A stretch of DNA of 11,608 bases from Clostridia bacterium (GCA_900769815.1 CAAGID010000031.1:1-11608); one strand, 5' to 3'; positions 4,775 to 11,608 are shown, counted from the first letter of the stretch. A program made the numbers and translations. The notes: a model not told the origin generated them from the letters alone.

Positions 4775-5728
4775 ATGAGAAAAATAACTGTTATATTATT
4801 GACGATATTATTGATTTTTACCGGGTGTGTGCCTCAAAGAGCGATGGAGCGGACTTTGACAGCTATGGGCACAGTTGTGTCATATAAGCTTTACGGCGAA
4901 AAGGGGCAAGAGGCTTTTGAGGAAATTGATAAAATTTTTACTGAAATTGACAATGCTTGCTCGCTAACCAAGGAAGATTCTGAAATAAACAAGCTCAACG
5001 AAATTTTTGAAACAAGCAATATTTACATAGTTGAGCAGGCTCGCCTTTTTAGTGAATGCGACCTTTTAGAGCTTTCAAAAAATAAGCTTGATTTGACCGT
5101 AGGAGCATTAACAAGCCTTTGGGATATTGGGTTTTTGGGTAAAACCGTGCCTGAAAATATCGGGGATGCACTAAAAAATGTTGACGGCAATAAAACAGAA
5201 ATTAAAGACGGCGTTTATCATATCGGGGAAAATCAGAAAATTGATTTAGGTGCAGTTACAAAGGGCTACGCCTTAGATAAAGCAAAGGAGATTTTAGAAA
5301 AGCACAACACTTCCGGTGTCGTTACCTTAGGGGGAAGCGTGCTCTTCTGCGGAAAAAATCCCAACAACGAAAAATGGACCTGTGCGGTAAAAAATCCCTT
5401 TAATACAAGTGAATTTTTAGGTATTATATCCTTAAAGGAAGGCTTCATTTCCACCTCAGGCAGTTACGAAAGATTTTTTACGGAAAATAATAAGACCTAT
5501 CATCATATAATTGATGCAACTACAGGATATCCAAGTGACACGGATATAGTTTCAGTTACGGTAATTGCAGATAACGGCTTTTTGTCCGATGCACTTTCAA
5601 CTGTCTGTTTTATGCTGGGCATCAAAGAAAGCAGAAACGTTTTAGAAAAGTTTAATGCTAAAGCCATATTCGTTGATAAAAACAAAAACATAACCGTTGT
5701 GGGGGATGTTGACTTTGAAGCTTATTAA
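4775..5728 (+). CDS. apbE: FAD:protein FMN transferase ApbE (lipoprotein)
   Basis: A 317-residue Mg-dependent flavin transferase that cuts FAD and links FMN through a phosphodiester to Thr/Ser on target proteins. The N terminus MRKITVILL... ending FTGC is a lipoprotein signal with the lipidated Cys at 18, placing the enzyme outside the membrane, where the flavin domains of RnfG and RnfD are modified. Family motifs: AMGT near 31, DLGAVTKGYALD (157-168), TLGGSVLFCG, ISTSGSYERFF, HHIIDATTGYP (243-253) and DALST (272-276), whose Asp and Thr match Mg ligands. It heads the rnf operon, so RnfD and RnfG are the obvious substrates. No Shine-Dalgarno precedes the ATG and the promoter sits immediately upstream, suggesting a leaderless mRNA from the proximal promoter. 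No later Met could preserve the signal peptide. Confidence 0.95.
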   Translation: MRKITVILLTILLIFTGCVPQRAMERTLTAMGTVVSYKLYGEKGQEAFEEIDKIFTEIDNACSLTKEDSEINKLNEIFETSNIYIVEQARLFSECDLLELSKNKLDLTVGALTSLWDIGFLGKTVPENIGDALKNVDGNKTEIKDGVYHIGENQKIDLGAVTKGYALDKAKEILEKHNTSGVVTLGGSVLFCGKNPNNEKWTCAVKNPFNTSEFLGIISLKEGFISTSGSYERFFTENNKTYHHIIDATTGYPSDTDIVSVTVIADNGFLSDALSTVCFMLGIKESRNVLEKFNAKAIFVDKNKNITVVGDVDFEAY

Positions 5729-6065
5729 AAAAGCCGATATAATTTTAATTGCCCTTGTGCTTTTATTGGTGCTTCTATGGTTTTTGCTTACGCCTGAAGC
5801 TGAAAATACCCTCGCGGTAATTACCGTTGACGGCAAAGTCTGTAAAACCGTTGATTTAAAGAGTGCAAAGGATGAAAAAATACAAATTGGCAATATGCTC
5901 ATATATGCAGATAATGGAGAAATATGGGTATCTTGTTCAGATTGCCCTGATGGACTTTGTGAGAACACAGGCAAAATAAAGAGGGCGGGACAAATTATTG
6001 CCTGCGTACCTAACAAGGTTGTAATTACAATAAAAGGCGTAGAAGCTGATGGGGTAACGGGATGA
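5715..6065 (+). CDS. NusG domain II-containing small membrane-anchored protein
   Basis: About 116 residues: a short basic start (KLIKK), one hydrophobic helix (ADIILIALVLLLVLLWFLL), then a compact beta-rich domain like NusG_II (PF07009). The Cys-bearing signature SCSDCPDGLCENTG followed by AGQIIACVPNKVVI is typical of this family. Despite the name it is not the transcription factor NusG. The domain probably faces outside and its function is unknown, but the family recurs beside apbE and rnf genes in Firmicutes. The start is uncertain: TTG 5715 has a GGGGGA site 8 bases upstream and gives the usual MKLIKK-like N terminus; ATG 5706 and TTG 5697 or 5709 are in-frame alternatives with poor spacing. 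It overlaps the apbE end by about 14 bp and the next gene by 4 bp. Confidence 0.75.
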   Translation: MKLIKKADIILIALVLLLVLLWFLLTPEAENTLAVITVDGKVCKTVDLKSAKDEKIQIGNMLIYADNGEIWVSCSDCPDGLCENTGKIKRAGQIIACVPNKVVITIKGVEADGVTG

Positions 6066-6562
6066 AAACGAAGAAGATTGCTTTTTTAGGCGTTCTTGGA
6101 GCGTTGGCGATAGCCGTTAGCTTTTTAGAGGGCTTATTTAATATCCCCTTTCTGCCACCGGGAGCAAAGCCGGGACTGTCAAATATAGTTACGGTATCAG
6201 CCTACTTTATGCAAGGTACCTGGGGTGCAATATGTATCACAGTTTTAAAAGCCTTGTTTGCCCTTGTAACAAGAGGCGGAATAGCCTTTTTGTTGAGCCT
6301 TTCGGGCGGCTTAATTTCAATAGCGGTTATGATTATGCTGTTGAAAATGAAGAAGTGTCCTTTTTCCATAACGGGCATTTCAATAATCGGTGCAATGAGC
6401 CATAATATTGCACAGATTGTTACGTCAATTGTTGTCACCGGGACGTTGGCACTAATATATTATCTGCCCGTATTATTGGTCTTTTCCCTTATATCGGGAA
6501 CAGTTACGGGCGTTATTTTGAGAACCCTATTTAAAAAAGCAGGGAGAGAGAAGAAAGAATGA
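6062..6562 (+). CDS. Gx transporter family membrane protein (Hpre_diP_synt_I type)
   Basis: A 166-residue, mostly hydrophobic protein with about five or six membrane segments, similar in fold and size to ECF S-components. Residues 32-43, with PPGAKPGLSNIV, are the hallmark of the family often mislabelled heptaprenyl diphosphate synthase component I (PF07456). No prenyltransferase aspartate motifs are present, so I do not accept an isoprenoid role. What it transports, if anything, is not known. Its position between the NusG-II gene and rnfC, with 4-bp ATGA overlaps on both sides, implies tight co-expression with Rnf. A flavin-related or quinone-related small molecule is a possible cargo, but this is only inference from context. 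Confidence 0.8.
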   Translation: MKTKKIAFLGVLGALAIAVSFLEGLFNIPFLPPGAKPGLSNIVTVSAYFMQGTWGAICITVLKALFALVTRGGIAFLLSLSGGLISIAVMIMLLKMKKCPFSITGISIIGAMSHNIAQIVTSIVVTGTLALIYYLPVLLVFSLISGTVTGVILRTLFKKAGREKKE

Positions 6563-7875
6563 ATGAAACTGCAGTAAAAACCGTAGGTGGAGGAGTTAAC
6601 GTACCACACAGAAAACATACAAAGGATTTAGCCTGCGTAAGGATACCTACGCCCCAGACGGTTATTATTCCTATGCAACAGAATATCGGTGCACCGTGCT
6701 TGCCCTTAGTAAAAGTGGGCGATTTGGTAAAGGTAGGACAGAAGATAGGCGACAGCGATAAATTTGTGTCAGCACCTATACACGCTTCAATTTCAGGCAA
6801 GGTAAAGGCTATTTCCGATATTCGCTTAACAAACGGAAATTTATCAACGGCAATTACCATTGAATCTGACGGACTTATGGAAATTTCAGAAGAAGTTAAA
6901 CCGCCCGTAGTAGAAACGCTAGAAGATTTTATTAAGGCGGTAAGAGAATCGGGCGTTGTGGGCTTGGGCGGTGCAGGCTTTCCTACTCACGTAAAATTAA
7001 ATATTCCCGAAGGTAAAAAAATCGACACCTTAATCATAAATGCGGCGGAGTGCGAGCCATATATTACCGTTGACTACCGTGAGGCAATAGATAACTCCTG
7101 GGACGTGCTTTCAGGCGTTTACACGTTGGCAGAAATATTAAAAATTGAAAACGTAGTTATTGCCGTTGAGGATAATAAGCCAGAGGCAATAAAGATTTTA
7201 AGAGCAATACAGAAGCAAAGCGATACGGACACACGCTTAACCACTATAATGAAGTTGAAAAGCAAGTACCCTCAGGGTGCTGAAAAAATGATGGTATTGT
7301 CTGCAACGGGCAGAAAGGTGCCTTTAGGGGGACTGCCTTCTGACGTAGGTTGTATAGTTATGAATATTGCTACCGTTGCCTTTATTTCCCGCTACTTAAA
7401 AACGGGTAAGCCTTTAGTAAGCCGTTCCCTTACAATAGACGGCGACTGTGTAAAAGAGCCTAAAAATGTTCGCGTACCTATCGGTACAAGAATTTCCGAG
7501 GTTCTTGATTTTTGCGGAGGCTTAAAGGAAGAACCTCATAAAATTTTAATGGGCGGACCTATGATGGGTGTTGCAATATGCGACCTTGATTCGCCCATAT
7601 TAAAGCAGAATAACGCAATTCTTGCACTTAAAGAGCAGAAAAAGGAAGAATTACCCTGCATAAAATGCGGGAAATGCGTTAACGCCTGCCCAATGAATTT
7701 AGTTCCGTCATTCTTAAAAAAGGCAACTGATGTTAAGGACATAGATACACTTAAAAAATTAGGTATTTCTGCGTGTATGGAATGCGGCTGCTGTTCATAT
7801 TCCTGCCCCTCGGGAATACCGCTGGTACAGCATATGCGTCTTGCAAAACAGTATTTAAGGGAGGAGAAAAAATGA
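6559..7875 (+). CDS. rnfC: Rnf complex subunit C (NADH-interacting Fe-S flavoprotein)
   Basis: A 438-residue cytoplasmic peripheral subunit that passes electrons to NAD+. The GLGGAGFPTHVKL motif (135-147), followed by INAAECEPYITVDYR, is the Nuo51-like FMN/NADH-binding region shared with complex I NuoF and RnfC. A SLBB-like domain follows (VPIGTRISEVLDFCGG). The C terminus carries two ferredoxin motifs: Cys 367/370/373/377 and 406/409/412/416, enough for two [4Fe-4S] clusters. The length matches clostridial RnfC, without the long Ala/Lys-rich tail of proteobacterial forms. The start ATG overlaps the Gx stop by 4 bp with GGGAGAG upstream, and the stop overlaps rnfD by 4 bp. First subunit of the rnfCDGEAB block. 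Confidence 0.97.
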   Translation: MNETAVKTVGGGVNVPHRKHTKDLACVRIPTPQTVIIPMQQNIGAPCLPLVKVGDLVKVGQKIGDSDKFVSAPIHASISGKVKAISDIRLTNGNLSTAITIESDGLMEISEEVKPPVVETLEDFIKAVRESGVVGLGGAGFPTHVKLNIPEGKKIDTLIINAAECEPYITVDYREAIDNSWDVLSGVYTLAEILKIENVVIAVEDNKPEAIKILRAIQKQSDTDTRLTTIMKLKSKYPQGAEKMMVLSATGRKVPLGGLPSDVGCIVMNIATVAFISRYLKTGKPLVSRSLTIDGDCVKEPKNVRVPIGTRISEVLDFCGGLKEEPHKILMGGPMMGVAICDLDSPILKQNNAILALKEQKKEELPCIKCGKCVNACPMNLVPSFLKKATDVKDIDTLKKLGISACMECGCCSYSCPSGIPLVQHMRLAKQYLREEKK

Positions 7876-8807
7876 GATTATCCGTTTCGGCATCGCCCCA
7901 TTTAAAGGGTAAGGATACCACCCAAAGAATAATGCTTGACGTTATAATCGCACTTATTCCTGCCCTTATTATGGCAATAGTGTACTTTGGTATTCGTGCT
8001 CTTTTATTAAGCGTGGTATGCGTATTAACAGCAGTATTATCTGAATTTATTTCACGAAAGGTTATGAAAAGAAATAACACCATTTCCGACCTTTCTGCAG
8101 TAGTAACGGGACTTATTCTTTCACTTAATCTGCCTGCAACTCTGCCCTTGTGGATGGCAATTTTAGGCAGTGTAATCGCAATAGTCGTTGTAAAACAGTT
8201 CTTTGGCGGTTTAGGTCAGAACTTTGTTAATCCTGCAATAACGGCAAGAATTATTTTGATGCTTTGCTTTGCAAGTCAGATGACTCATTGGACTGAGCCT
8301 TTGAGCGACGGTGTAACGGGTGCAACTCCTATGGCAGCTCTTGCAAGTGACGGTGAGTTTCCTGAATTTTGGAAAATGCTATTTGGCTTTCACGGCGGAA
8401 GTATAGGCGAAACCTGCTCCATAGCACTTCTTTTAGGCGGTATGTATCTTGTTTTAAGAAAGGTCATATCTCCCATAATACCCTTGACCTTTATCGGTAC
8501 GGTATTTGTGTGCGGATTATTTGATTCCTTTAATTACGCACTTTACAGTATTTTCTCAGGCGGACTTTTCTTAGGTGCAATATTTATGGCAACCGATTAC
8601 GTTACCTCACCCATAACAAAATGGGGCAAGGTTATTTTCGGTGTGGGCTGTGGTTTTATTACATTTATGATTCGCTATTTCGGTGCTCTGCCCGAGGGCG
8701 TATCATATGCAATTCTTTTAATGAATATTTTGACGCCTCACATTGATAAACTTACACTTCCTAAGCCCTTTGGCTTTAAAAAGGAGGTTAAAAAATGCGA
8801 AAATTAA
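7872..8807 (+). CDS. rnfD: Rnf complex subunit D (membrane, covalent FMN)
   Basis: A 311-residue integral membrane subunit of the NqrB/RnfD family, with around nine or ten hydrophobic segments. The N terminus MRLSVSASPHLKGKDTTQRIM is typical of clostridial RnfD. Flavin attachment is predicted at Thr152 in the motif DGVTGAT (146-152), fitting the S/T-G-A-T signature modified by ApbE. GLGQNFVNPA and FMATDYVTSP are further conserved family blocks. It contributes to the transmembrane electron route and probably to ion translocation. I chose the ATG at 7872, not the upstream in-frame ATG at 7773, because GGGAGGAG lies just before it, it forms an ATGA overlap with rnfC, and the longer reading only adds residues from another frame of rnfC. 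It overlaps rnfG by 13 bp. Confidence 0.96.
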   Translation: MRLSVSASPHLKGKDTTQRIMLDVIIALIPALIMAIVYFGIRALLLSVVCVLTAVLSEFISRKVMKRNNTISDLSAVVTGLILSLNLPATLPLWMAILGSVIAIVVVKQFFGGLGQNFVNPAITARIILMLCFASQMTHWTEPLSDGVTGATPMAALASDGEFPEFWKMLFGFHGGSIGETCSIALLLGGMYLVLRKVISPIIPLTFIGTVFVCGLFDSFNYALYSIFSGGLFLGAIFMATDYVTSPITKWGKVIFGVGCGFITFMIRYFGALPEGVSYAILLMNILTPHIDKLTLPKPFGFKKEVKKCEN

Positions 8808-9364
8808 AAGAACTCATTATACCCGGCATTGCCTTATTTATAATCTGTCTTGTTTCAGCCTTTTTATTGGCAGGTACAAACAGTCTTACCGCAGTAAAAA
8901 TTGCGGAAAATGCTGAAAAACAGAAGATAGAAAGCCGTAAAATCGTTCTGCCCCAGGCGGCGGCATATAAAAACGAACATATTTACCTTATTAACGGAAA
9001 GGAAGTTGAAGGTATAACTTGTATTGACGGTGCAGGAAGAGAAATAGGATATATTTTTACTTCATCCTCTAAGGGCTACGGCGGAGAGGTTACGGTTATG
9101 ACCTCCGTTGATGCTGAGGGCAAAGTAATAAAAAGCGTGGTGCTTTCAATGGATGATGAAACTCCCGGCTTAGGTCAGAACGCAGGTAAAGACGACTTTT
9201 TAGACCGTTTTACAAATAAAAGCGGACCCTTTAATTGGGTTAAAGTAGCAGGCGAAGGCAACGATATTCAAGGCGTAACAAGTGCTACCTTTACTTCAAA
9301 GGCGGTTATTGAGTGCGTTAACGATGCTCTTTTAGCCTATGAAACCATAAAGGAGGGGAAGTGA
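8795..9364 (+). CDS. rnfG: Rnf complex subunit G (covalent FMN, extracytoplasmic)
   Basis: A 189-residue protein with one N-terminal membrane helix (about 8-28) and an FMN-binding domain outside the membrane (PF04205). Conserved parts are GYIFTSSSKGYGGEV, then DDETPGLGQNA and the flavinylation site GVTSATFTSKAV, with Thr165 as predicted acceptor. The motif has Ser where most family members have Gly (TSAT rather than S/TGAT). That position is not strictly invariant, so modification is still expected. ApbE upstream is the likely enzyme. AAGGAGG (8781-8787) precedes the ATG, and the gene overlaps the rnfD end. Confidence 0.96.
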   Translation: MRKLKELIIPGIALFIICLVSAFLLAGTNSLTAVKIAENAEKQKIESRKIVLPQAAAYKNEHIYLINGKEVEGITCIDGAGREIGYIFTSSSKGYGGEVTVMTSVDAEGKVIKSVVLSMDDETPGLGQNAGKDDFLDRFTNKSGPFNWVKVAGEGNDIQGVTSATFTSKAVIECVNDALLAYETIKEGK

Positions 9365-9366
9365 TT

Positions 9367-10068
9367 ATGGAAAATAACAAATCTCTTTTTTCGGAATTTT
9401 CCAAGGGCATTATTAAGGAAAATCCCGTTTTAAGGCTCGTTTTAGGCACTTGTCCCACTTTGGCGGTTACAACTTCACTTTCTTCGGCTTTAGGTATGGG
9501 CGTTGCGGCAACCTTAGTGCTCTGTTGCTCAAACGTGGTTATCTCGCTTTTAAGAAAGGTTATTCCCCAGAAGGTAAGAATACCTGCTTACATAGTAATT
9601 ATCGCATCCTTTGTTACAATAGTGCAGATGCTTGTTAAAGCCTTCGTGCCCTTTTTAGATGCACAGCTGGGCGTATATCTGCCTTTAATCGTTGTTAACT
9701 GTATTATTTTAGGCAGAGCTGAAGCCTTTGCAAGCAAGAATCCCGTTACCGCATCCTTTTTAGACGGCTTAGGTATGGGAATCGGCTTTACTGCCGCATT
9801 AGCTTGTATGGGCATTATCCGTGAGGTTTTAGGTGCAGGCGTTATCGACCTTTCAAATTACGTTGAAAACTTAAAATTGGAAATTCCCTTTTTAAAAGAT
9901 AATCCTATACTTGTCTTTATCTTGCCTCCCGGCGGCTTCTTCGTTTTCGGTATGCTTATGGCAGTTGTTAATAAACTTGCCGAGAAAAAAGGTAAGCCTA
10001 AGGCTGAGCTTTCCTGCAGCGGTTGTCCTATGAGGGATAATTGCCATAAGGCAGAAAAGGAGGCATAA
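9367..10068 (+). CDS. rnfE: Rnf complex subunit E (membrane Fe-S subunit)
   Basis: A 233-residue integral membrane protein of the NqrD/RnfE family with about six helices. The pair GTCPTLAV (Cys29) and VVNCIILGR (Cys112) matches the cysteines which, with the equivalents in RnfA, ligate an iron-sulfur cluster within the membrane. GLGMGIGFTAAL and IREVLGAG are further family blocks. The protein ends in an additional Cys-rich tail, CSGCPMRDNC (217-226), with three cysteines. I chose ATG 9367 over GTG 9361: the AGGAGGGG site at 9351-9358 is too close to the GTG but well placed for the ATG. It lies just past the rnfG stop; rnfA follows after 3 bp. Confidence 0.95.
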   Translation: MENNKSLFSEFSKGIIKENPVLRLVLGTCPTLAVTTSLSSALGMGVAATLVLCCSNVVISLLRKVIPQKVRIPAYIVIIASFVTIVQMLVKAFVPFLDAQLGVYLPLIVVNCIILGRAEAFASKNPVTASFLDGLGMGIGFTAALACMGIIREVLGAGVIDLSNYVENLKLEIPFLKDNPILVFILPPGGFFVFGMLMAVVNKLAEKKGKPKAELSCSGCPMRDNCHKAEKEA

Positions 10069-10071
10069 GAA

Positions 10072-10659
10072 ATGACAGTATTATTTACTATACTTTTAAC
10101 AAGCATTTTAACTGAAAACTTCGTTCTTGCACAGTTTTTGGGAATCTGCCCCTTTTTAGGCGTTTCAAAGAAAACCGATACGGCTTTAGGTATGAGCCTT
10201 GCAGTTATCTTCGTTATGGCGGCTTCAACTGCAGTTTGCTACCCCATAAACGTGTTTATTTTAGGCGAAAAGTTTGCCTATTTACAGACAATCGTATTTA
10301 TTTTAGTTATTGCAGCACTGGTTCAGCTTGTTGAAATTCTTTTAAAGAGATATATTCCTGCTCTTTATAAAGCATTGGGAATTTACTTACCCTTAATTAC
10401 AACAAACTGTGCAGTATTGGGCGTGGTGCTTTTAAACGTTACTGAGAACTATAACTTCCTTGAATCAATGTTCTCCTCAGTAGGTGCAGGCGTTGGCTTT
10501 ATGGTTGCTATGATTATGTTTTCAGGTGTAAGAAGTAAAATTGAAAATAACGATATTCCCCAGTTTTTAAAGGGCTTGCCTATTACCCTTGTTTCTGCAT
10601 CACTTGTTTCCCTTTCCTTTATGGGCTTTGCGGGAATAATTGAAAATATCTTTTCATAA
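10072..10659 (+). CDS. rnfA: Rnf complex subunit A (membrane Fe-S subunit)
   Basis: A 195-residue integral membrane protein of the NqrE/RnfA family, related to RnfE and inserted in opposite orientation. GICPFLGVSKK (Cys26) and TTNCAVLGV (Cys113) are the family cysteine motifs that share an intramembrane iron-sulfur cluster with RnfE. ENFVLAQFLG at the start and VGAGVGFMVAM later are typical, and the length is normal. AAAAGGAGG lies immediately upstream of the ATG, across the rnfE stop. rnfB begins 12 bp downstream with its own strong site. Confidence 0.97.
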   Translation: MTVLFTILLTSILTENFVLAQFLGICPFLGVSKKTDTALGMSLAVIFVMAASTAVCYPINVFILGEKFAYLQTIVFILVIAALVQLVEILLKRYIPALYKALGIYLPLITTNCAVLGVVLLNVTENYNFLESMFSSVGAGVGFMVAMIMFSGVRSKIENNDIPQFLKGLPITLVSASLVSLSFMGFAGIIENIFS

Positions 10660-10671
10660 GGAGGCTTTTAT

Positions 10672-11481
10672 ATGGAAATTTTAAACGCTGTTATAATAGT
10701 CTCCGTTATAGGTATAATTATAGGTATCGGCTTATCGGTTGCCTCAAGCTTCTTCTCCGTTCCTAAGGATGAAACGGAAGAAAAAATAAGGGAATGTCTG
10801 CCCGGTGCCAACTGCGGTGCTTGCGGTTTTTCAGGCTGTGACGGCTATGCTTTAGCTATAGCAAAAGGAGAAACGGATAATATTTCGCTTTGTGCTCCCG
10901 GCGGAAACGGCGTTGCTAAGGCTTTAGCACAAATTACGGGCAAAGCTGCAGAGGAAATAGCACCTGTTGCTGCCGTTGTAAGGTGTAACGGCACTTGCGA
11001 AAACTGCAACGAAAAATTAAATTACGAGGGCATTAAAACCTGTAAGGCGGCAAGTATGATGTTCGGCGGACAGAAAGCTTGCATCTACGGCTGTTTAGGC
11101 TATGGCGACTGTATGAATGTTTGCAGTGAAAACGCCATTTCCATCTGTGACGGTGTTGCGAGAGTAGACCTTTCAAGGTGTATTGCCTGCGGAAAATGCC
11201 TAAAGGCTTGTCCCAAAGGCTTAATTGATTTACTTCCTAAAGGAAAGACCCAGGCTCTTGTTATGTGCCGTAATGCCGAAAAAGGTGCCGTTGCTATGAA
11301 AGTCTGCAAGGTTTCCTGCATTGGTTGTGCAAAATGTCAAAAAGCCTGTCCTCAAAACGCAATTACCGTTGAAAACTTCTTAGCCCGCGTTGATGCTAAC
11401 AAGTGTAACGGTTGCGGGGAGTGTAGGGGTGTATGCCCAAAAAATTGTATCGAATTGTTTCAGAGCACAAAAAACTCTTGA
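10672..11481 (+). CDS. rnfB: Rnf complex subunit B (polyferredoxin, ferredoxin-docking)
   Basis: A 269-residue subunit with an N-terminal membrane anchor (about 5-28) and a large cytoplasmic Fe-S region; it accepts electrons from reduced ferredoxin. The Fe-S domain (PF04060 type) uses Cys 42, 48, 51, 56 and 74. Then come a Cys-rich linker (105, 109, 112, 124), CIYGCLGYGDCMNVC (137, 141, 147, 151), and three classical CxxCxxCxxxC motifs: 170/173/176/180, 216/219/222/226 and 245/248/251/255. This suggests five or more clusters, more than the three of short proteobacterial RnfB but in line with the extended clostridial form. AAGGAGG (10658-10664) precedes the ATG. It is the last gene of the operon visible here. 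Confidence 0.96.
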   Translation: MEILNAVIIVSVIGIIIGIGLSVASSFFSVPKDETEEKIRECLPGANCGACGFSGCDGYALAIAKGETDNISLCAPGGNGVAKALAQITGKAAEEIAPVAAVVRCNGTCENCNEKLNYEGIKTCKAASMMFGGQKACIYGCLGYGDCMNVCSENAISICDGVARVDLSRCIACGKCLKACPKGLIDLLPKGKTQALVMCRNAEKGAVAMKVCKVSCIGCAKCQKACPQNAITVENFLARVDANKCNGCGECRGVCPKNCIELFQSTKNS

Positions 11482-11608
11482 AACTGCGGTTCATAAGCAA
11501 TATAAAACCTCGGTCATTTACCGCGTCAGCACAAGCTACGCTTTGCGGTTTCACACAATAAATTGTGTAAAACCTATTTGGCTACGCTGTGCTTCCTTTT
11601 CCCCAAAA
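11482..11608. other. Intergenic tail after rnfB, with hairpins
   Basis: No gene is visible in these 127 bp. The strongest structure is an inverted repeat at 11547-11574: GGTTT/AAACC outer arms and ACACAAT/ATTGTGT inner arms around AA, with one mismatch between the arm pairs. It lacks a T-run on the plus strand, so it is not a clear rnfB terminator. CGGTCATTTAC at 11511-11521 resembles the start of the intergenic repeat seen at 150 and 4477, but the rest has diverged, so membership is doubtful. Confidence 0.4.

Noticed and set aside
6062..6562. Heptaprenyl diphosphate synthase component I as a true isoprenoid enzyme
   Set aside because: The protein is a multi-helix membrane protein resembling S-components, without prenyltransferase DDxxD motifs. 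The enzyme name is a legacy label.
7773..7871. Longer RnfD start at 7773
   Set aside because: The extra residues are another reading frame of the rnfC ferredoxin region. The ATG at 7872 has a strong Shine-Dalgarno and a 4-bp overlap with rnfC.
7751..8083. Minus-strand open frame across the rnfC-rnfD junction
   Set aside because: Both strands cannot be equally constrained. The plus strand has clear RnfC and RnfD motifs, and the antisense product has no recognisable features.
9361..9366. GTG start of RnfE at 9361
   Set aside because: The Shine-Dalgarno is only a few bases away. ATG 9367 has proper spacing and costs only two residues.
6559..11481. Na+-translocating NADH:quinone reductase (Nqr) instead of Rnf
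   Set aside because: The polyferredoxin RnfB is present, no NqrF flavoprotein is seen, and the RnfC C-terminal ferredoxin motifs and CDGEAB order are those of Rnf.
1..11608. CRISPR array, phage or integrated element carrying genes
   Set aside because: No regularly spaced repeats, integrase, transposase or att-like duplications were found beyond the small non-coding repeats described.

Overview
The window is AT-rich DNA from a low-GC Firmicute, most likely an anaerobic Clostridia member (gut Oscillospirales/Eubacteriales type). This is inferred from strong AGGAGG-type ribosome binding sites, frequent TTA leucine codons, THF and FMN riboswitches, ECF-type vitamin S-components and the clostridial rnfCDGEAB gene order. 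UGA acts as a normal stop (folT, the NusG-II gene, the Gx gene, rnfC and rnfG all end in TGA). No species assignment is attempted.

Left part (1-3260, minus strand): a vitamin-uptake cluster, folT-folC-ribU. folT (folate ECF S-component) and folC (folylpolyglutamate synthase) overlap by 4 bp. They sit behind a near-consensus promoter and a THF riboswitch whose expression hairpin buries the folT Shine-Dalgarno. ribU (riboflavin ECF S-component) follows. It has its own perfect TTGACA-17-TATAAT promoter immediately after the folC stop, an FMN riboswitch and an intrinsic terminator. The FMN aptamer carries a 217-bp MITE-like insertion with 22-bp terminal inverted repeats and an apparent TA target duplication. 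Removing it on paper restores a canonical aptamer. This is the most unusual thing in the window.

Middle (3260-4774, plus strand): ychF, the conserved ribosome-associated ATPase, is driven by a promoter divergent from and almost touching the folT promoter. It is followed by a 354-bp gap with a structured intergenic repeat, small hairpin duplications, an intrinsic terminator and two stacked promoters.

Right part (4775-11481, plus strand): a nine-gene co-directional, mostly overlapping operon: apbE, a NusG-domain-II protein, a Gx-family membrane protein, then rnfC, D, G, E, A and B. The six Rnf subunits form the membrane ferredoxin:NAD+ oxidoreductase that couples electron transfer to Na+ or H+ pumping. 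ApbE attaches FMN covalently to RnfD and RnfG, whose acceptor threonines are visible. The NusG-II and Gx proteins are recurrent but poorly understood companions. apbE appears to be leaderless.

Taken together, the window joins flavin acquisition (ribU under FMN control) with a flavin-hungry respiratory complex and its flavin-attachment enzyme, although the two lie in separate divergent transcription units. Intergenic gaps at 1-277, 4421-4774 and 11482-11608 hold hairpin-rich repeats and no RNA genes or additional CDS that I can support.
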